Below, in pieces: positions 27,758 through 37,310 of a DNA stretch of 64,000 bases. Position numbers and translations under genes: made by a program. Each line of letters begins with the position of its first letter. Within the stretch, counting starts at the first letter, position 1. The stretch is from Rahnella inusitata_A (GTDB lineage Bacteria; Pseudomonadota; Gammaproteobacteria; Enterobacterales; Enterobacteriaceae), in the NCBI RefSeq assembly GCF_965118895.1, contig NZ_CBCPJJ010000008.1:437801-501800 (forward strand). Direction: 5' to 3'. The notes beneath the pieces were generated by a model. It searched no databases, was not told the DNA's origin, and saw only the letters and a program-made list of their open reading frames with translations.

Positions 27758-28810
27758 CTAGCGGGTTCGCGGATCGAGCAAATAAGTAAGGGCGTCAGCC
27801 AGCGCGTTCAGCAGCACAAAACAGGTGCCGATCAGCAGCGTAGCGCCAAGAATTGCCGGGGTATCCGCGGCGAACAGAGCGGTGGTCAGATAGCGTCCGA
27901 CGCCTGGCCAGGCAAAGACCGTTTCGGTGAGTACGGCGCCTTCAAGCAGGCTGGCGTAGGAAAGCGTCAGCACGGTGATCAGTGTGCCAAGCACGTTCGG
28001 GAAGACGTGGCACAGCAACACGCGCACCCTGCCCGCGCCTTTTGAGCGGGCCAGAATCACGTACTCTTTATTCATTTCGCCGAGCATCGAGGCGCGCAGC
28101 AGGCGCGTAATCCCCGCCATCGACAGCATCGCCAGCACCGTGACCGGCAGCCACAGGTGGCTGATGGCGTTGTAGAACATCTCGCGATCGCCCGACAGCC
28201 AGGTATCGATCAGCACAAAACCGGTGCGCGGCGTCATGGTGTACATGTACAAATCGTCAAGACGTCCCGGCCCGCCCGCCCAGTGCAGCACGGCGTAAAA
28301 CAGCAACAGGCCGAGCAGGCTCAGCCAGAAGATCGGCACAGAATAACCAAGCAGGGAAACCAGCCGCGCGATGTTATCCAGCCAGCTGCCCGGCTTCCAC
28401 ACTGCCAGCAACGCCAGCAGGATGCCCATGCTGCCGCCGAGCAAAATCGCACAGGTCGCCAGTTCCACCGTTGCCGGGAAAGTACGCATTAAATCGCTGG
28501 CCACCGGTTGCGCGGTGATACGGGAAATCCCCATATCGCCGTGCGCGAGGTGATCCAGATAACGGGCGAACTGCACCGGCACTGACTGGTCGAGACCTAA
28601 ATCGCGGCGCACCTGCGCGTACGTGGCTTCGCTGGCGTGATCGCCCGCAACCTGCAACGTCGGATCGATTGGTGCCAGATGAGAAAGCGTAAAGGTAAAC
28701 GCCAGCAGGCCGAGCAACGTCAGCGCCAGCGAAATCACGCCGGTCAGCAGACGGCCTGACCAGCGCCAACCCTGCCGGACGAATCCGGCGGGTGTTGAAC
28801 TGTCTGTCAT
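27758..28810 (-). CDS. ABC transporter permease (DppB/NikB type)
   Basis: A 350-residue permease. A single N-terminal helix and a periplasmic domain (APIDPTLQVAGDHASEATYAQVRRDLGLD) come before the five-helix core. The EAA-type coupling sequence RASMLGEMNKEYVILARSKG is clear. Its start codon shares a base with the stop of the binding-protein gene upstream (TAATG). It partners the 26869-27747 permease. Confidence 0.88.
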   Translation of the reverse strand: MTDSSTPAGFVRQGWRWSGRLLTGVISLALTLLGLLAFTFTLSHLAPIDPTLQVAGDHASEATYAQVRRDLGLDQSVPVQFARYLDHLAHGDMGISRITAQPVASDLMRTFPATVELATCAILLGGSMGILLALLAVWKPGSWLDNIARLVSLLGYSVPIFWLSLLGLLLFYAVLHWAGGPGRLDDLYMYTMTPRTGFVLIDTWLSGDREMFYNAISHLWLPVTVLAMLSMAGITRLLRASMLGEMNKEYVILARSKGAGRVRVLLCHVFPNVLGTLITVLTLSYASLLEGAVLTETVFAWPGVGRYLTTALFAADTPAILGATLLIGTCFVLLNALADALTYLLDPRTR

Positions 28811-30381
28811 TACTTGGTGACCTTGCTGTAGAAGACCATGTCAGGGTTGATGCCCTGCACGTACCCTTTGACGTTGTCACGCACGGCGATCAGGCTCTTG
28901 GCCTGCAGACCGATGACGAACGGTGAATTCTTCTGCACTTCCAGCTGCAACTGACGGTAATCCGCCACGCGTTTGGCCTGGTCCGGTTCAGCAATCGCCG
29001 CCAGCGTCAGTTTGTTCAGAGCAGGAATCGACCAGTTGGCACGCCACGCCAGCGTTTTACTGCCGTCTTCCGGGTTGAACGCAAACGCAGAGGCGTTAGT
29101 GTTCGGATCAAAGTAATCCGGTCCCCATGAGGACATATACGCATCGTAGTCGTGTGATTTGATTTTGGTAGAGATCTGCTGGCTTAAGCCCGGATCCAGT
29201 TTCACGGTCACGCCGCCCTGCGCGAAGCTGGCCTGCAAGGCCTGGGCAATGTCCAGATACGGCGGCTGATTAGAGGTTGAAAGCGTGAAGCTGACGTTAG
29301 TCAGACCGGCCTTCGCCAGAATCGCTTTGGCTTTGGCCGGGTCATAGGTGTAAGGCGTGTCATTGAGCGCGCCGAGGTAACCTTCAGGCAGGAATGACTG
29401 ATGCACCTGGAACTGATTTTTCATCAGATCGTGCGCAATGTGGTTGTAATCGAACAGGTAGCGCGCGGCTTCCCAAAAGGCCGGATTGCCCAGCGCAGGA
29501 GAAGCTTTGGCGTTGAACTGCATGAAATACAGTGACGCATAAGGGATCGCCAGCGGTTTCACACCTTTCTTGCCCTCGAGCGCGGCCATCTGGTCAGAAC
29601 CGAGGTTACGCGCCATATCGGCATCACCTTGCTCGATCAGCAGACGGCGGGCAGCCGGATCCGGCACGTTTTTAATCAGAATCGTTTTCAGCTTCGGCGC
29701 GCCTTCCGGCGACGTCGGGTTAGCAGCCAGAATCACCACTTCATGCGGAATGTAGTTGCGGATCTGGTACGGGCCGGAACCGGCTGAATGGTTGCTCAGC
29801 CACTGGTGACCGAGGTCATCACCGGCGGCATTGGCTTTCACCAGTTTGCTGTCGACGATAGAAGAGACCGGTGCAGACAGCAGGCTCAACACGAAAGACG
29901 GGCTGACATCTGCGGTCCAGCTGATTTTAACGTGCTGGTCATCGATTTTGGTCAGGAATGTATCGACGTTTTTGTCGTTCCAGCCCAGCTGCGTCAGGAT
30001 AAATGAGGGTTCGAGATTCAGCTTCACCACGCGCGACAGAGAGAAGATCACGTCATCGGCAGTCAGCGGATTGCCGCTGGCAAAGGTCGCTTTGGGTGAC
30101 AGCGTGAACGTCAGGCTACGGTTGTCTTTCGCCGCTTCCCATGAGGTCGCCAGCGTGGGTTTCAGGTCGATCGGATTATTGGCGTCAGACTGCACCAGAC
30201 GCTGATAAAGATTATTGAAAGCCTGAACCGTCGTCAGCTCAAAACCCTGCGCCGGGTCGAAGCTGGAGGTATCATCAATAGACTGTGCGATGACCAGCGT
30301 ATCCGGCGGTGTGGCAGCCTGAACAGAGAAAGTAGCCGCAATAGCCGTAAACAGGACGGACGGTAATAAAGCTTTCATCAA
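28810..30381 (-). CDS. ABC transporter periplasmic binding protein, family 5 (first copy)
   Basis: A 523-residue family-5 solute-binding protein with signal peptide MMKALLPSVLFTAIAATFSVQA. It is the first ABC gene behind the TonB-dependent receptor, 284 bp downstream of it. It shares long stretches with the second binding protein of the operon. Family members bind di- and oligopeptides, nickel chelates or opine-type metallophores; the nearby Fur box and outer-membrane receptor favour a metal chelate or peptidic siderophore. Confidence 0.87.
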   Translation of the reverse strand: MMKALLPSVLFTAIAATFSVQAATPPDTLVIAQSIDDTSSFDPAQGFELTTVQAFNNLYQRLVQSDANNPIDLKPTLATSWEAAKDNRSLTFTLSPKATFASGNPLTADDVIFSLSRVVKLNLEPSFILTQLGWNDKNVDTFLTKIDDQHVKISWTADVSPSFVLSLLSAPVSSIVDSKLVKANAAGDDLGHQWLSNHSAGSGPYQIRNYIPHEVVILAANPTSPEGAPKLKTILIKNVPDPAARRLLIEQGDADMARNLGSDQMAALEGKKGVKPLAIPYASLYFMQFNAKASPALGNPAFWEAARYLFDYNHIAHDLMKNQFQVHQSFLPEGYLGALNDTPYTYDPAKAKAILAKAGLTNVSFTLSTSNQPPYLDIAQALQASFAQGGVTVKLDPGLSQQISTKIKSHDYDAYMSSWGPDYFDPNTNASAFAFNPEDGSKTLAWRANWSIPALNKLTLAAIAEPDQAKRVADYRQLQLEVQKNSPFVIGLQAKSLIAVRDNVKGYVQGINPDMVFYSKVTK

Positions 30382-30530
30382 AACAGACTCTCCAAAGTAG
30401 CGAAATTGCTAAAATTTTATTGAGTGTAAAGTTTCTTCAACCTACCAGAAAGTCTGATAAATACTATCGTTATGCGAATTTTGCATAACGTTATCTGATT
30501 GGTTATTAAAGCGGCGGAATGCGGGCTGGC

Positions 30531-30660
30531 GGGGTATTGTTACTGTACAAATTGCAAGAAATACCCCCTTTCGCCGGGGGAGAGCAGGAGGGTATGACAG
30601 ACGACTTCTGAGTTGCCATTTATACCCCATACCCACCCTCCCCTTTGCAGGGGAGGGAGT
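30531..30660. repeat. Palindromic repeat, copy 2
   Basis: Contains ATACCCCCTTTCGCCGGGGG with GGAGGGTAT, then ATACCCCATACCCACCC and CTCCCCTTTGCAGGGGAGGG, ending 4 bp before the receptor stop codon. It appears as one and a half repeat units, with an extra GGGGTATTG at the left end. Confidence 0.65.
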
Positions 30661-30664
30661 TAAA

Positions 30665-32911
30665 TCAAAAGTCGTAGGTCGCGGAAAGCTTAAACTCACG
30701 CGGGTCGCCCTGCGTCAGATAACCGCCGGTTGCTGATGCCCAATATTTCTCGTTGGTGACGTTTTCCAGATTGGCGCGCCAGGTCAGCGTGCTCTGGCCG
30801 ACGGGCATCGCGTAGCGCATACCCAGGTCCAGACGCGTCCAGCCATCGACTTTCATCTTATTGGCCTCGTCTGCGTACTGCGAACCGGAACGGATAACTT
30901 TACCCGTTGCCGTGACACCGCTGCCGCCAGGAATATCCCATTCGCCGCCGACTACCCACTGATAACGCGGAACGCCTACGGCGTCGTTGCCGTCGTAGGT
31001 GCCGCTCTGGGTTTTCGTCATCTCAGGATCCATCCACGTCACGCTGCTGTTGACACGAACGCCCAGCACCGGCTCACCGAACACATTCAGCTCAACGCCG
31101 CGGTTACGCACTTCGCCGTAGTTGCCATAGGTGTAACCGTCGCCGGTAGCGCGGTACATGCCAATCGGTTTTTTGATTTCGTACAACGCCAGCGATCCGG
31201 CCACGCGGCCAAAATCGGCTTTCACGCCCACTTCGTTTTGCTTCGAGGTTTCGATGCCGGAGACCTGCCCGCCATTTGACACAATGGCGCCGTTGTAGGT
31301 CGTCCCGGAGGTTTCACCGGCCTGCAACGCTTCGATGTGATTGGCGTAGAAGGAATAATGTTCCCACGGCTTCACCACCAGACCGAACGCCGGGGTAACT
31401 TTCATTTCGTCGAACGAGGTATTTTCTGAACCGTCATAGTTATAGTTTTTCACTTCGACATTCTGACGGCGCAGACCGGCGATAAATTGCAGACGGTCGT
31501 CGAGCACGGACAGGGTGTCAGACAGCGATACCCCATAAGAACGGGTGCGGTTGCGCACCAGCGGATCGCTCATGTCGCCGCCGCTGTAGAGATTGGTCAG
31601 CGGCTCGCTGTAATCCACCGGATTGTAAATATTGGTTTTGATCGACGCCGCGGTCATGGTGTACGCGGTTTTGTATTTACGATACAGCGAGGACATGCCG
31701 AGGTTCACGTTGTGGCTGACAACACCGGTGTCGAATTTGCCGCGAACGCCAGCCTGCGAGGAGAAGCTGTCGGCAAAATATGGCACTGTCATGCGGCTCA
31801 TCGTGGCGTTGCCGTCGTTATCCTGTAACGTCGGAGAACTGTATTTGCCGAATTCATGCGTGTGGTTAGCACCGGCGGCAGCGTAAACGGTCCAGTTATC
31901 GGCCACGTCATACTCGCCCTTCAGCATGCCGAATTCGTTTTCCATATCGGTCGAGGCGTACTGCTGACCGTAGTTGCCAGTCGCCGACGGCACATCAGGG
32001 ATTTGGGTGGCTTTACCCAGATACACCACCGGGCGGCCGCCGTGAACGCTGGTTTTGCTCATGCCAAAATCCAGGGATGAACGAAAGCGATCGCCGCGAT
32101 AATCCAGCCCGACAGAGCCGAGCGTCAGGCGACGTTTTTCATCATCAATCGCACTTTCCCCTTCGCGATGAACGGCATTGACGCGCACGCCCCACTGATT
32201 GTTATTGCCAAAGCGACGGCCAACGTCCACGGCACCCCCGACCTGCGAAGCCGACGTGTAATCCACCGACACGCGGTTAATCGCCGTATCAGTTGCGCGT
32301 TTCGGTTCGATATTTACGTTACCGCCAACACCGGTTCCGCCCGGCGGTACGCCATTGAGGAAAGCGCTGGAACCTTTAAGCAGCTCCACGCGTTCGGCAA
32401 ACTCCGTTGGTAACAGCTGACGCGGCAGCACGCCGTACAATCCGCCGTAAGAGATGTCATCGCCAGACAGCTCGAAGCCACGAATGACAAATGTTTCTGA
32501 ATAGTTGCCGTAGCCGTAACCGGTTTGCACGGCGGCATCGTTGTTAAGCACATCGCCCAGCGTGCGGGTTTGCTGATCCTGCATCAATTTATCGGTGAAG
32601 CTGACCACGTTGAACGGAACATTCATCGCGTCCTGCTCGCCCAGGATCCCTAAACGTCCGCCGTTAGCGATTTGTCCGTCGAGATAGGCGGGTACGGTGT
32701 CATTGCCACCGGAGGTGAAAGTTTGTGGGGCTGCGCTGACGGTAATAGTATCGCCGTCTTTTGCATTGGTTGGCGCAGCCGTAGTCGCACAAAGCGCAGG
32801 CAAGGCCAGCATCCCCAATGCCGCAGAAATCACTGCCGGCAGCAATTTGCGTTTGAAAACAGGCGTGCGTGGTGAAACAGAAGAGTGAAAAATTTCACTT
32901 TCAGTGTGCAT
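30665..32911 (-). CDS. TonB-dependent siderophore receptor
   Basis: A 748-residue outer-membrane receptor. The N-terminus has a long basic leader and hydrophobic signal segment ending LPALCATT near residue 43. A TonB-box-like DTITVSA follows at about 55. The plug domain (RTLGDVLNNDAAVQTGYG, FVIRGFELSGDDISYGGLYG, VELLKGSSAFLNG) and the 22-strand barrel come next, ending in the typical C-terminal Phe (KLSATYDF). It resembles hydroxamate-siderophore receptors such as FcuA/FhuE, but the ligand cannot be told. The ATG at 32911 follows AGGGAA and is preferred over one eight codons upstream. Confidence 0.9.
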   Translation of the reverse strand: MHTESEIFHSSVSPRTPVFKRKLLPAVISAALGMLALPALCATTAAPTNAKDGDTITVSAAPQTFTSGGNDTVPAYLDGQIANGGRLGILGEQDAMNVPFNVVSFTDKLMQDQQTRTLGDVLNNDAAVQTGYGYGNYSETFVIRGFELSGDDISYGGLYGVLPRQLLPTEFAERVELLKGSSAFLNGVPPGGTGVGGNVNIEPKRATDTAINRVSVDYTSASQVGGAVDVGRRFGNNNQWGVRVNAVHREGESAIDDEKRRLTLGSVGLDYRGDRFRSSLDFGMSKTSVHGGRPVVYLGKATQIPDVPSATGNYGQQYASTDMENEFGMLKGEYDVADNWTVYAAAGANHTHEFGKYSSPTLQDNDGNATMSRMTVPYFADSFSSQAGVRGKFDTGVVSHNVNLGMSSLYRKYKTAYTMTAASIKTNIYNPVDYSEPLTNLYSGGDMSDPLVRNRTRSYGVSLSDTLSVLDDRLQFIAGLRRQNVEVKNYNYDGSENTSFDEMKVTPAFGLVVKPWEHYSFYANHIEALQAGETSGTTYNGAIVSNGGQVSGIETSKQNEVGVKADFGRVAGSLALYEIKKPIGMYRATGDGYTYGNYGEVRNRGVELNVFGEPVLGVRVNSSVTWMDPEMTKTQSGTYDGNDAVGVPRYQWVVGGEWDIPGGSGVTATGKVIRSGSQYADEANKMKVDGWTRLDLGMRYAMPVGQSTLTWRANLENVTNEKYWASATGGYLTQGDPREFKLSATYDF

Positions 32912-32937
32912 TTTTAGTTCCCTGAAAAAGTTCAAAT

Positions 32938-32958
32938 GGTAATAGTAATAATTATCAA
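32938..32958 (-). promoter_or_regulatory. Fur box upstream of the TonB-dependent receptor
   Basis: On the minus strand GATAATTATTACTATTACC matches the 19-bp Fur consensus (GATAATGATAATCATTATC) in most positions. It lies about 30 bp before the receptor start, so iron repression of the receptor and probably the ABC genes behind it is expected. Confidence 0.7.
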
Positions 32959-33176
32959 AACGATTTGAATTATGCTGATCGCACGCGCAATTGCAACCGG
33001 CCTTTCAGGATTAAATGCAAGGTAAACAGGATGTTAATAAGGGTATTTGAAAGTAGCTTCGGATTTTTCGTCTGGGGATAGAAGCTAATTGGCTGAATTT
33101 AGGGGGTTAAATAACGCAGCCAGGGTAAATGGCTGCGCGGAAGACCCTCACAGCCTGAAAGAATCGGGTCAGATTT

Positions 33177-33866
33177 TTAGCTCAGACCGGGAACATCGAA
33201 ACCAGGAGAAACAGAAAGCAGCATCCGCACCTGCTTGACCAGTTCGCTCATGCAGTCATCGCGCATCCCGTAACTTTCCAGCTCTTTTTCGAGGGCAAAC
33301 AGATACTGCGCGTTGGTGCCGAGGGGCCCGCTGGCCTGTGCGATCAGCGGCGCGATAATCTGGTAATCAGTGTCGGCTTCGTATTGTGGATGCGAAGGAT
33401 CCATAATGAACACCAGCGCGGTGACCTTACGCCCGTCGTCGAGATCCAGTTCGCACCACGTCGGGCGATAGCAGCCGGTCAGCATTTCGCGCTTCCACAG
33501 CAGTTCCAGCTCTTCGTGCAACTTATCTTCCGGCAGACGGAAAGCCAGACCGGTAGTTTGCCCGCCGTCGCGCAGCGCCAGCATTCGACCTGGCTGTGCA
33601 TGCGTGCCGCGTCCTGAGGTCAGACGTAAACAGAAAGCACGATGGTAACCGCGCAGAGTCGCAGGCCGTGCCTCTTCTGAGTCAAAGACCGGGTTCCACA
33701 TCAGCGAACCGTAACCAAAAATCCACACGGGACTGTTGTCAGGGCGTCGCGCCAGCGTGCAATCGAGTGAGGCGGCGCGTTGTTCGGAGGTTAATAACAT
33801 CGATTCGTCGATGCTGCCGAATGCTGTTTTACAATCTGCGTTTCGCAGAAAATCTCGAGTTAACAT
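33177..33866 (-). CDS. chaC: Glutathione-specific gamma-glutamylcyclotransferase ChaC
   Basis: Cytoplasmic enzyme that degrades glutathione to 5-oxoproline and Cys-Gly. The 229-residue protein has the ChaC signature VWIFGYGSLMWNP near residue 47 and the catalytic-Glu region (LPEDKLHEELELLWKREM). It is very similar to E. coli ChaC. In E. coli it follows chaA-chaB on the same strand; here it is divergent from chaA and chaB is absent. Confidence 0.92.
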   Translation of the reverse strand: MLTRDFLRNADCKTAFGSIDESMLLTSEQRAASLDCTLARRPDNSPVWIFGYGSLMWNPVFDSEEARPATLRGYHRAFCLRLTSGRGTHAQPGRMLALRDGGQTTGLAFRLPEDKLHEELELLWKREMLTGCYRPTWCELDLDDGRKVTALVFIMDPSHPQYEADTDYQIIAPLIAQASGPLGTNAQYLFALEKELESYGMRDDCMSELVKQVRMLLSVSPGFDVPGLS

Positions 33867-34655
33867 TCATTCCCTCCTTTAATACGACGTACTTTTGAAC
33901 ATGCCATGCTGTTGACGCTGTGTTCTCCGTTATCGCGATGAGTGATTAGGCGTGCGGTGCGAAGCGTTGGGGATGGTCTAGGAAATTTCGTATACCCCTG
34001 CACTTAGAAACCTTATTCGTTTCTCTCGTTGCAATCAAGGTTGAGAGCGATCACAAAACGAAAATAAAGTGATTATTTTATGAACATTGCATGAATGTTG
34101 AGTTTTTAGGAAGGTGATTGAGAAAAATGGGGAAAAACGGTGTGTCATTCGGGTTAACGACAGATCAATTTTCGTAAGATACCCCTGGCTCCTTTTACAT
34201 GATGTTACGGGTGAACAGTAAGTCTGGCTGCTACCCTCAAAGGATCAGGTCAGAATCGCCCCGCTCTCACGCTCAATCGAAACAATACAACGCATTTCGC
34301 CCTGATAGTTACGTGGGTATGAGGTTGATTTACATAAATTGACGCACAAGCTCCATAAGAAAAATAGTGACCAATAATTAATTGAAATATAATGACTTTT
34401 ATTTTTAACAATCAAAGTTAACTGCGATATAAAACCGTAATAAATTACATTGATTACTGACAAATGGTCAGCACAGCGTATTTTTATCCTTAAGCATGAT
34501 AAAATTCTGTTAATAGATTAATTTATCTACTATACTTAACAGGTTACACCATTACGCACCTGTGCGTTTTTACTGATAACCGACGGACAGGCGGTTATTG
34601 TTTTTCGCGGATCTGCTATGCAGGTTCGTGCATGCTTATAAGGAGAAAAATCATC
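33867..34655. other. Intergenic region between chaC and chaA
   Basis: 789 bp of mostly A/T-rich sequence between divergent genes. A minus-strand stretch at 34245-34320 could encode YPRNYQGEMRCIVSIERESG, which resembles the TolA C-terminal domain pattern (YxGK-C-V-I), but it is far too short to be a gene. No other feature is clear. Confidence 0.45.
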
Positions 34656-35756
34656 ATGGTGTCGTCTCAGGAACATCCAAAAATCAAAACCCGCCATCAG
34701 GAGTATTCCCTGATTTTTCCCATTGCCGCACTGATAGTCCTCGTCATGTGGGGTAACAGCAGTAATTTCGCTTCCGTCGTCGGCATCAATTTAATCGCAC
34801 TGGTCGGTATTCTCGCCAGTGCCTTTAGTGTCGTCCGACATGCGGACGTGCTGGCACACCGTTTAGGCGAACCTTACGGGTCGCTTATCCTCAGCCTTTC
34901 AGTGGTCATCCTCGAAGTCAGTCTGATTTCGGCCCTGATGGCGACGGGCGATGCCGCACCCGCGCTGATGCGTGACACCCTATTCTCGATCATTATGATC
35001 GTCACCGCCGGTCTGGTAGGCGTTGCCCTGCTGCTCGGTGGTCGTAAATTTGCGACACAGTATGTAAATCTTGGTGGTATCAAACAGTACCTGATGGCGA
35101 TTTTTCCGCTGGCGGTCATCGTCCTGGTCCTGCCGGCGGCGCTGCCCGGCGGTAACTTTACCACTACGCAGGCGCTGTTTGTGGCCGTGATTTCAGCTGC
35201 AATGTACGGCGTCTTCCTGCTGATCCAGACCAAGACGCACCAGAGCCTGTTTATCTACGAGCATGAAGACGAAGACGAAGAAAGTGGCCACGGAAAGCCC
35301 TCTTCGAAAAGTAATCTGACGCATACCCTGTGGCTTATCGTGCATCTGGTACTGGTTATTGCGGTCACCAAGTTCAACGCCAACCCGCTGGAAAGCCTGC
35401 TGACCGAGCTGAATGCGCCCGCACAGTTCACCGGTTTCCTGGTGGCACTGCTGATTTTGTCTCCTGAAGGTTTGGGTGCGCTGAAAGCCGTACTGAAGAA
35501 TCAGGTACAGCGCGCCATGAATTTATTCTTCGGTTCGGTGCTGGCGACGATTTCACTGACCGTTCCGGCAGTGACGGTGATTGCAACCCTGACCGGGCAG
35601 AACCTGATATTCGGTCTTGATCCGGCTAACATTGTGGTGATGCTGTCCGTGCTGATCCTGTGCCAGATTTCGTTCTCGACAGGCCGTACCAATGTCCTGA
35701 ACGGTACTGCCCATCTGGCCTTATTCTGTGCGTATATGATGATTATTATGCTTTAA
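34656..35756 (+). CDS. chaA: Calcium/sodium:proton antiporter ChaA
   Basis: Inner-membrane cation/proton antiporter that exports Ca2+, Na+ or K+ at alkaline pH. The 366-residue product equals E. coli ChaA in length. It has two homologous helix bundles, each with the CaCA-type acidic motif (GEPYGSLILSLSVVILEVSLI and ALLILSPEGLGALKAVLKNQ), and an acidic loop HEDEDEESG in between. The ATG at 34656 follows AAGGAGA; an upstream in-frame ATG adds eight poorly conserved residues. Confidence 0.95.
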   Translation: MVSSQEHPKIKTRHQEYSLIFPIAALIVLVMWGNSSNFASVVGINLIALVGILASAFSVVRHADVLAHRLGEPYGSLILSLSVVILEVSLISALMATGDAAPALMRDTLFSIIMIVTAGLVGVALLLGGRKFATQYVNLGGIKQYLMAIFPLAVIVLVLPAALPGGNFTTTQALFVAVISAAMYGVFLLIQTKTHQSLFIYEHEDEDEESGHGKPSSKSNLTHTLWLIVHLVLVIAVTKFNANPLESLLTELNAPAQFTGFLVALLILSPEGLGALKAVLKNQVQRAMNLFFGSVLATISLTVPAVTVIATLTGQNLIFGLDPANIVVMLSVLILCQISFSTGRTNVLNGTAHLALFCAYMMIIML

Positions 35757-35790
35757 ATACAGCGCATCACATTTATAAAAGCCATAACAA

Positions 35791-35822
35791 GAAAGGCCGC
35801 TCATCACGAGCGGCCTTTTTAT
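35791..35822. terminator. Bidirectional terminator between chaA and phoH
   Basis: GGCCGCTC-ATCAC-GAGCGGCC with TTTTT on the right and A-rich sequence on the left, located between convergent genes. Confidence 0.85.
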
Positions 35823-35841
35823 TGCAATCAGTTTGAGTTAA

Positions 35842-36630
35842 TTACGAGTAAGCATTCAGCGTTTTCTGACACAGCTCAGAGCGCACGCAGTCCTGTTTAT
35901 CAAACTTAATGATGCCGACCATCTCGTCTTCTTCGAAGCGGGATAATGCATCGCTGAGACCCGATACTACCCCACGTGGTAAATCGCACTGGGTAATATC
36001 ACCGTTAACAATGACCGTCACATTTTCACCGAGACGGGTCAGGAACATTTTCATCTGACTGGCGGTGACATTCTGGGCTTCATCCAGAATAACCACGGCA
36101 TTCTCGAAAGTACGTCCACGCATGTAGGCGAATGGCGCAATTTCAACTTTCCCAATTTCCGGCCGTAAACAATATTGCAGGAATGAAGAACCCAGGCGAC
36201 GTAATAGAATGTCGTAGACCGGGCGGAAATAAGGCGCAAACTTCTCAGAAATATCGCCTGGCAGAAAACCGAGATCTTCATCGGCCTGCAATACCGGACG
36301 TGTCACAATAATCCTGTCGATTTCTTTGTGAATTAATGCCTCTGCCGCTTTCGCAGCGCTGATAAATGTTTTACCACAGCCCGCTTCACCGGTGGCAAAA
36401 ATTAACTGCTTATTCTCTATGGCTGATAAGTAATGACCTTGAGCTTCGGTACGTGCTTCGATAACAGAGTGGTCGCGGGTATCCCGTGCCATTCCAATCG
36501 ATTCTAAACCGCCCATCTGTACTAATGAAGTCACAGATTCTTCCTCGCGCTGGCGGTGACTGCGTGAGTCGCTACGAATGACTCGTTTTGCTTCACGGCG
36601 AGCTTTGATCACTGCTTTCTGTCTTCCCAT
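35842..36630 (-). CDS. phoH: PhoH family ATPase
   Basis: Cytoplasmic nucleotide-binding protein of the phosphate-starvation-inducible PhoH family. The 262 residues have a basic N-terminus (MGRQKAVIKARREAKRV), Walker A GEAGCGKT at about 80, Walker B VVILDEAQN and NGDITQCDLPRG motif III as in SF1 helicases. E. coli PhoH has an N-terminal extension of about 28 residues that is not visible here. It lies beside efeUOB as in E. coli, but the two are now separated by a ClC gene remnant and a toxin-antitoxin pair. Confidence 0.93.
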   Translation of the reverse strand: MGRQKAVIKARREAKRVIRSDSRSHRQREEESVTSLVQMGGLESIGMARDTRDHSVIEARTEAQGHYLSAIENKQLIFATGEAGCGKTFISAAKAAEALIHKEIDRIIVTRPVLQADEDLGFLPGDISEKFAPYFRPVYDILLRRLGSSFLQYCLRPEIGKVEIAPFAYMRGRTFENAVVILDEAQNVTASQMKMFLTRLGENVTVIVNGDITQCDLPRGVVSGLSDALSRFEEDEMVGIIKFDKQDCVRSELCQKTLNAYS

Positions 36631-36744
36631 AGTGGCACCTTACAGTTTGATTCACTTAACGCTAAGGCGGTTGCCCGCACGGTTATGTTTCACGCACAAA
36701 TGAGGTTTTGGTCTCCTTTTAGACCAATTGAAGCCAATGAATAA

Positions 36745-36996
36745 CGTGAAGAGGAAAATCGCCCCGGAGGATTATTCAATAATCGGCCGGATGTTTTCTT
36801 TTCACGTGGAGGCATTGTCACTCTTTCGGATATTAACGTCGAAAATGACAAACCGCTGACCCGCACAATAAAATTACCAGAATTGAAACCAGTGCATTTC
36901 GCCGAAGTGTTTAAGAGCCTCCCGGATTTAGGAGAAGAAGAGTCAGTTAAAGAACAGGGTTGTTGTGTGGATGGGGACATCTTTAAAAATAGATAA
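36745..36996 (+). other. Unassigned open frame without a start codon
   Basis: An 83-codon plus-strand frame (from after a TAA at 36742 to TAA at 36994) encodes a plausible acidic peptide, including GGIVTLSDINVENDKPLTRT and ELKPVHFAEVFKSLPDLGEE. No ATG is present in frame and the only GTG/TTG codons lie late. A neighbouring frame starts ATGAATAACGTGAAGAGG and runs 40 codons, so a frameshifted remnant is possible. No family was recognised. A minus-strand frame over the same bases is Ser/Thr-rich and looks like its shadow. Confidence 0.25.
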
Positions 36997-37205
36997 GAAT
37001 AAACTGAAAATGAGGTGGTAAATAATAAAGTGTCGGGAGCTTTGCCCTCGTTGGCATTTATGCAACAACAACGAGTAAATGTGTGAAGCTTGTTATTTTC
37101 GTTCACCAGCCCAAACAAGGACTTTACCATTCGCACTCCCCGCAGTATGAGTTCTTCTATTAATAACGGCACTTGCCGTTCATCTTGAAAAACTACCTGT
37201 CTATG

Positions 37206-37223
37206 ATTTCAGTATAATGACAG
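37206..37223 (-). promoter_or_regulatory. Possible Pho box upstream of phoH
   Basis: Minus strand CTGTCATTATACTGAAAT matches the first half of the Pho box exactly and the second half partly. It is about 580 bp before phoH, which is far for direct control, so it is a weak call. Confidence 0.25.
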
Positions 37224-37310
37224 CTGAAATAATTGCGTTACCAAAATGTAAAAAAATTTGTAGTCGCCGTCAACAAGATCTTCAGGATCTTTTCAGGATC
37301 CTCCTTCGGA

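Noticed and set aside
30442..30699. Minus-strand 85-codon frame after the TonB receptor
   Set aside because: It lies mostly in palindromic repeat copy 2 and overlaps the receptor end.
34245..34463. 72-codon minus-strand frame as a complete gene
   Set aside because: Only the last ~25 codons look protein-like; the rest is A/T-rich low-complexity sequence.
36690..37172. Minus-strand 160-codon frame upstream of phoH
   Set aside because: Ser/Thr/Cys-rich, no recognisable family, and it overlaps a more protein-like plus-strand frame; probably a chance opening.
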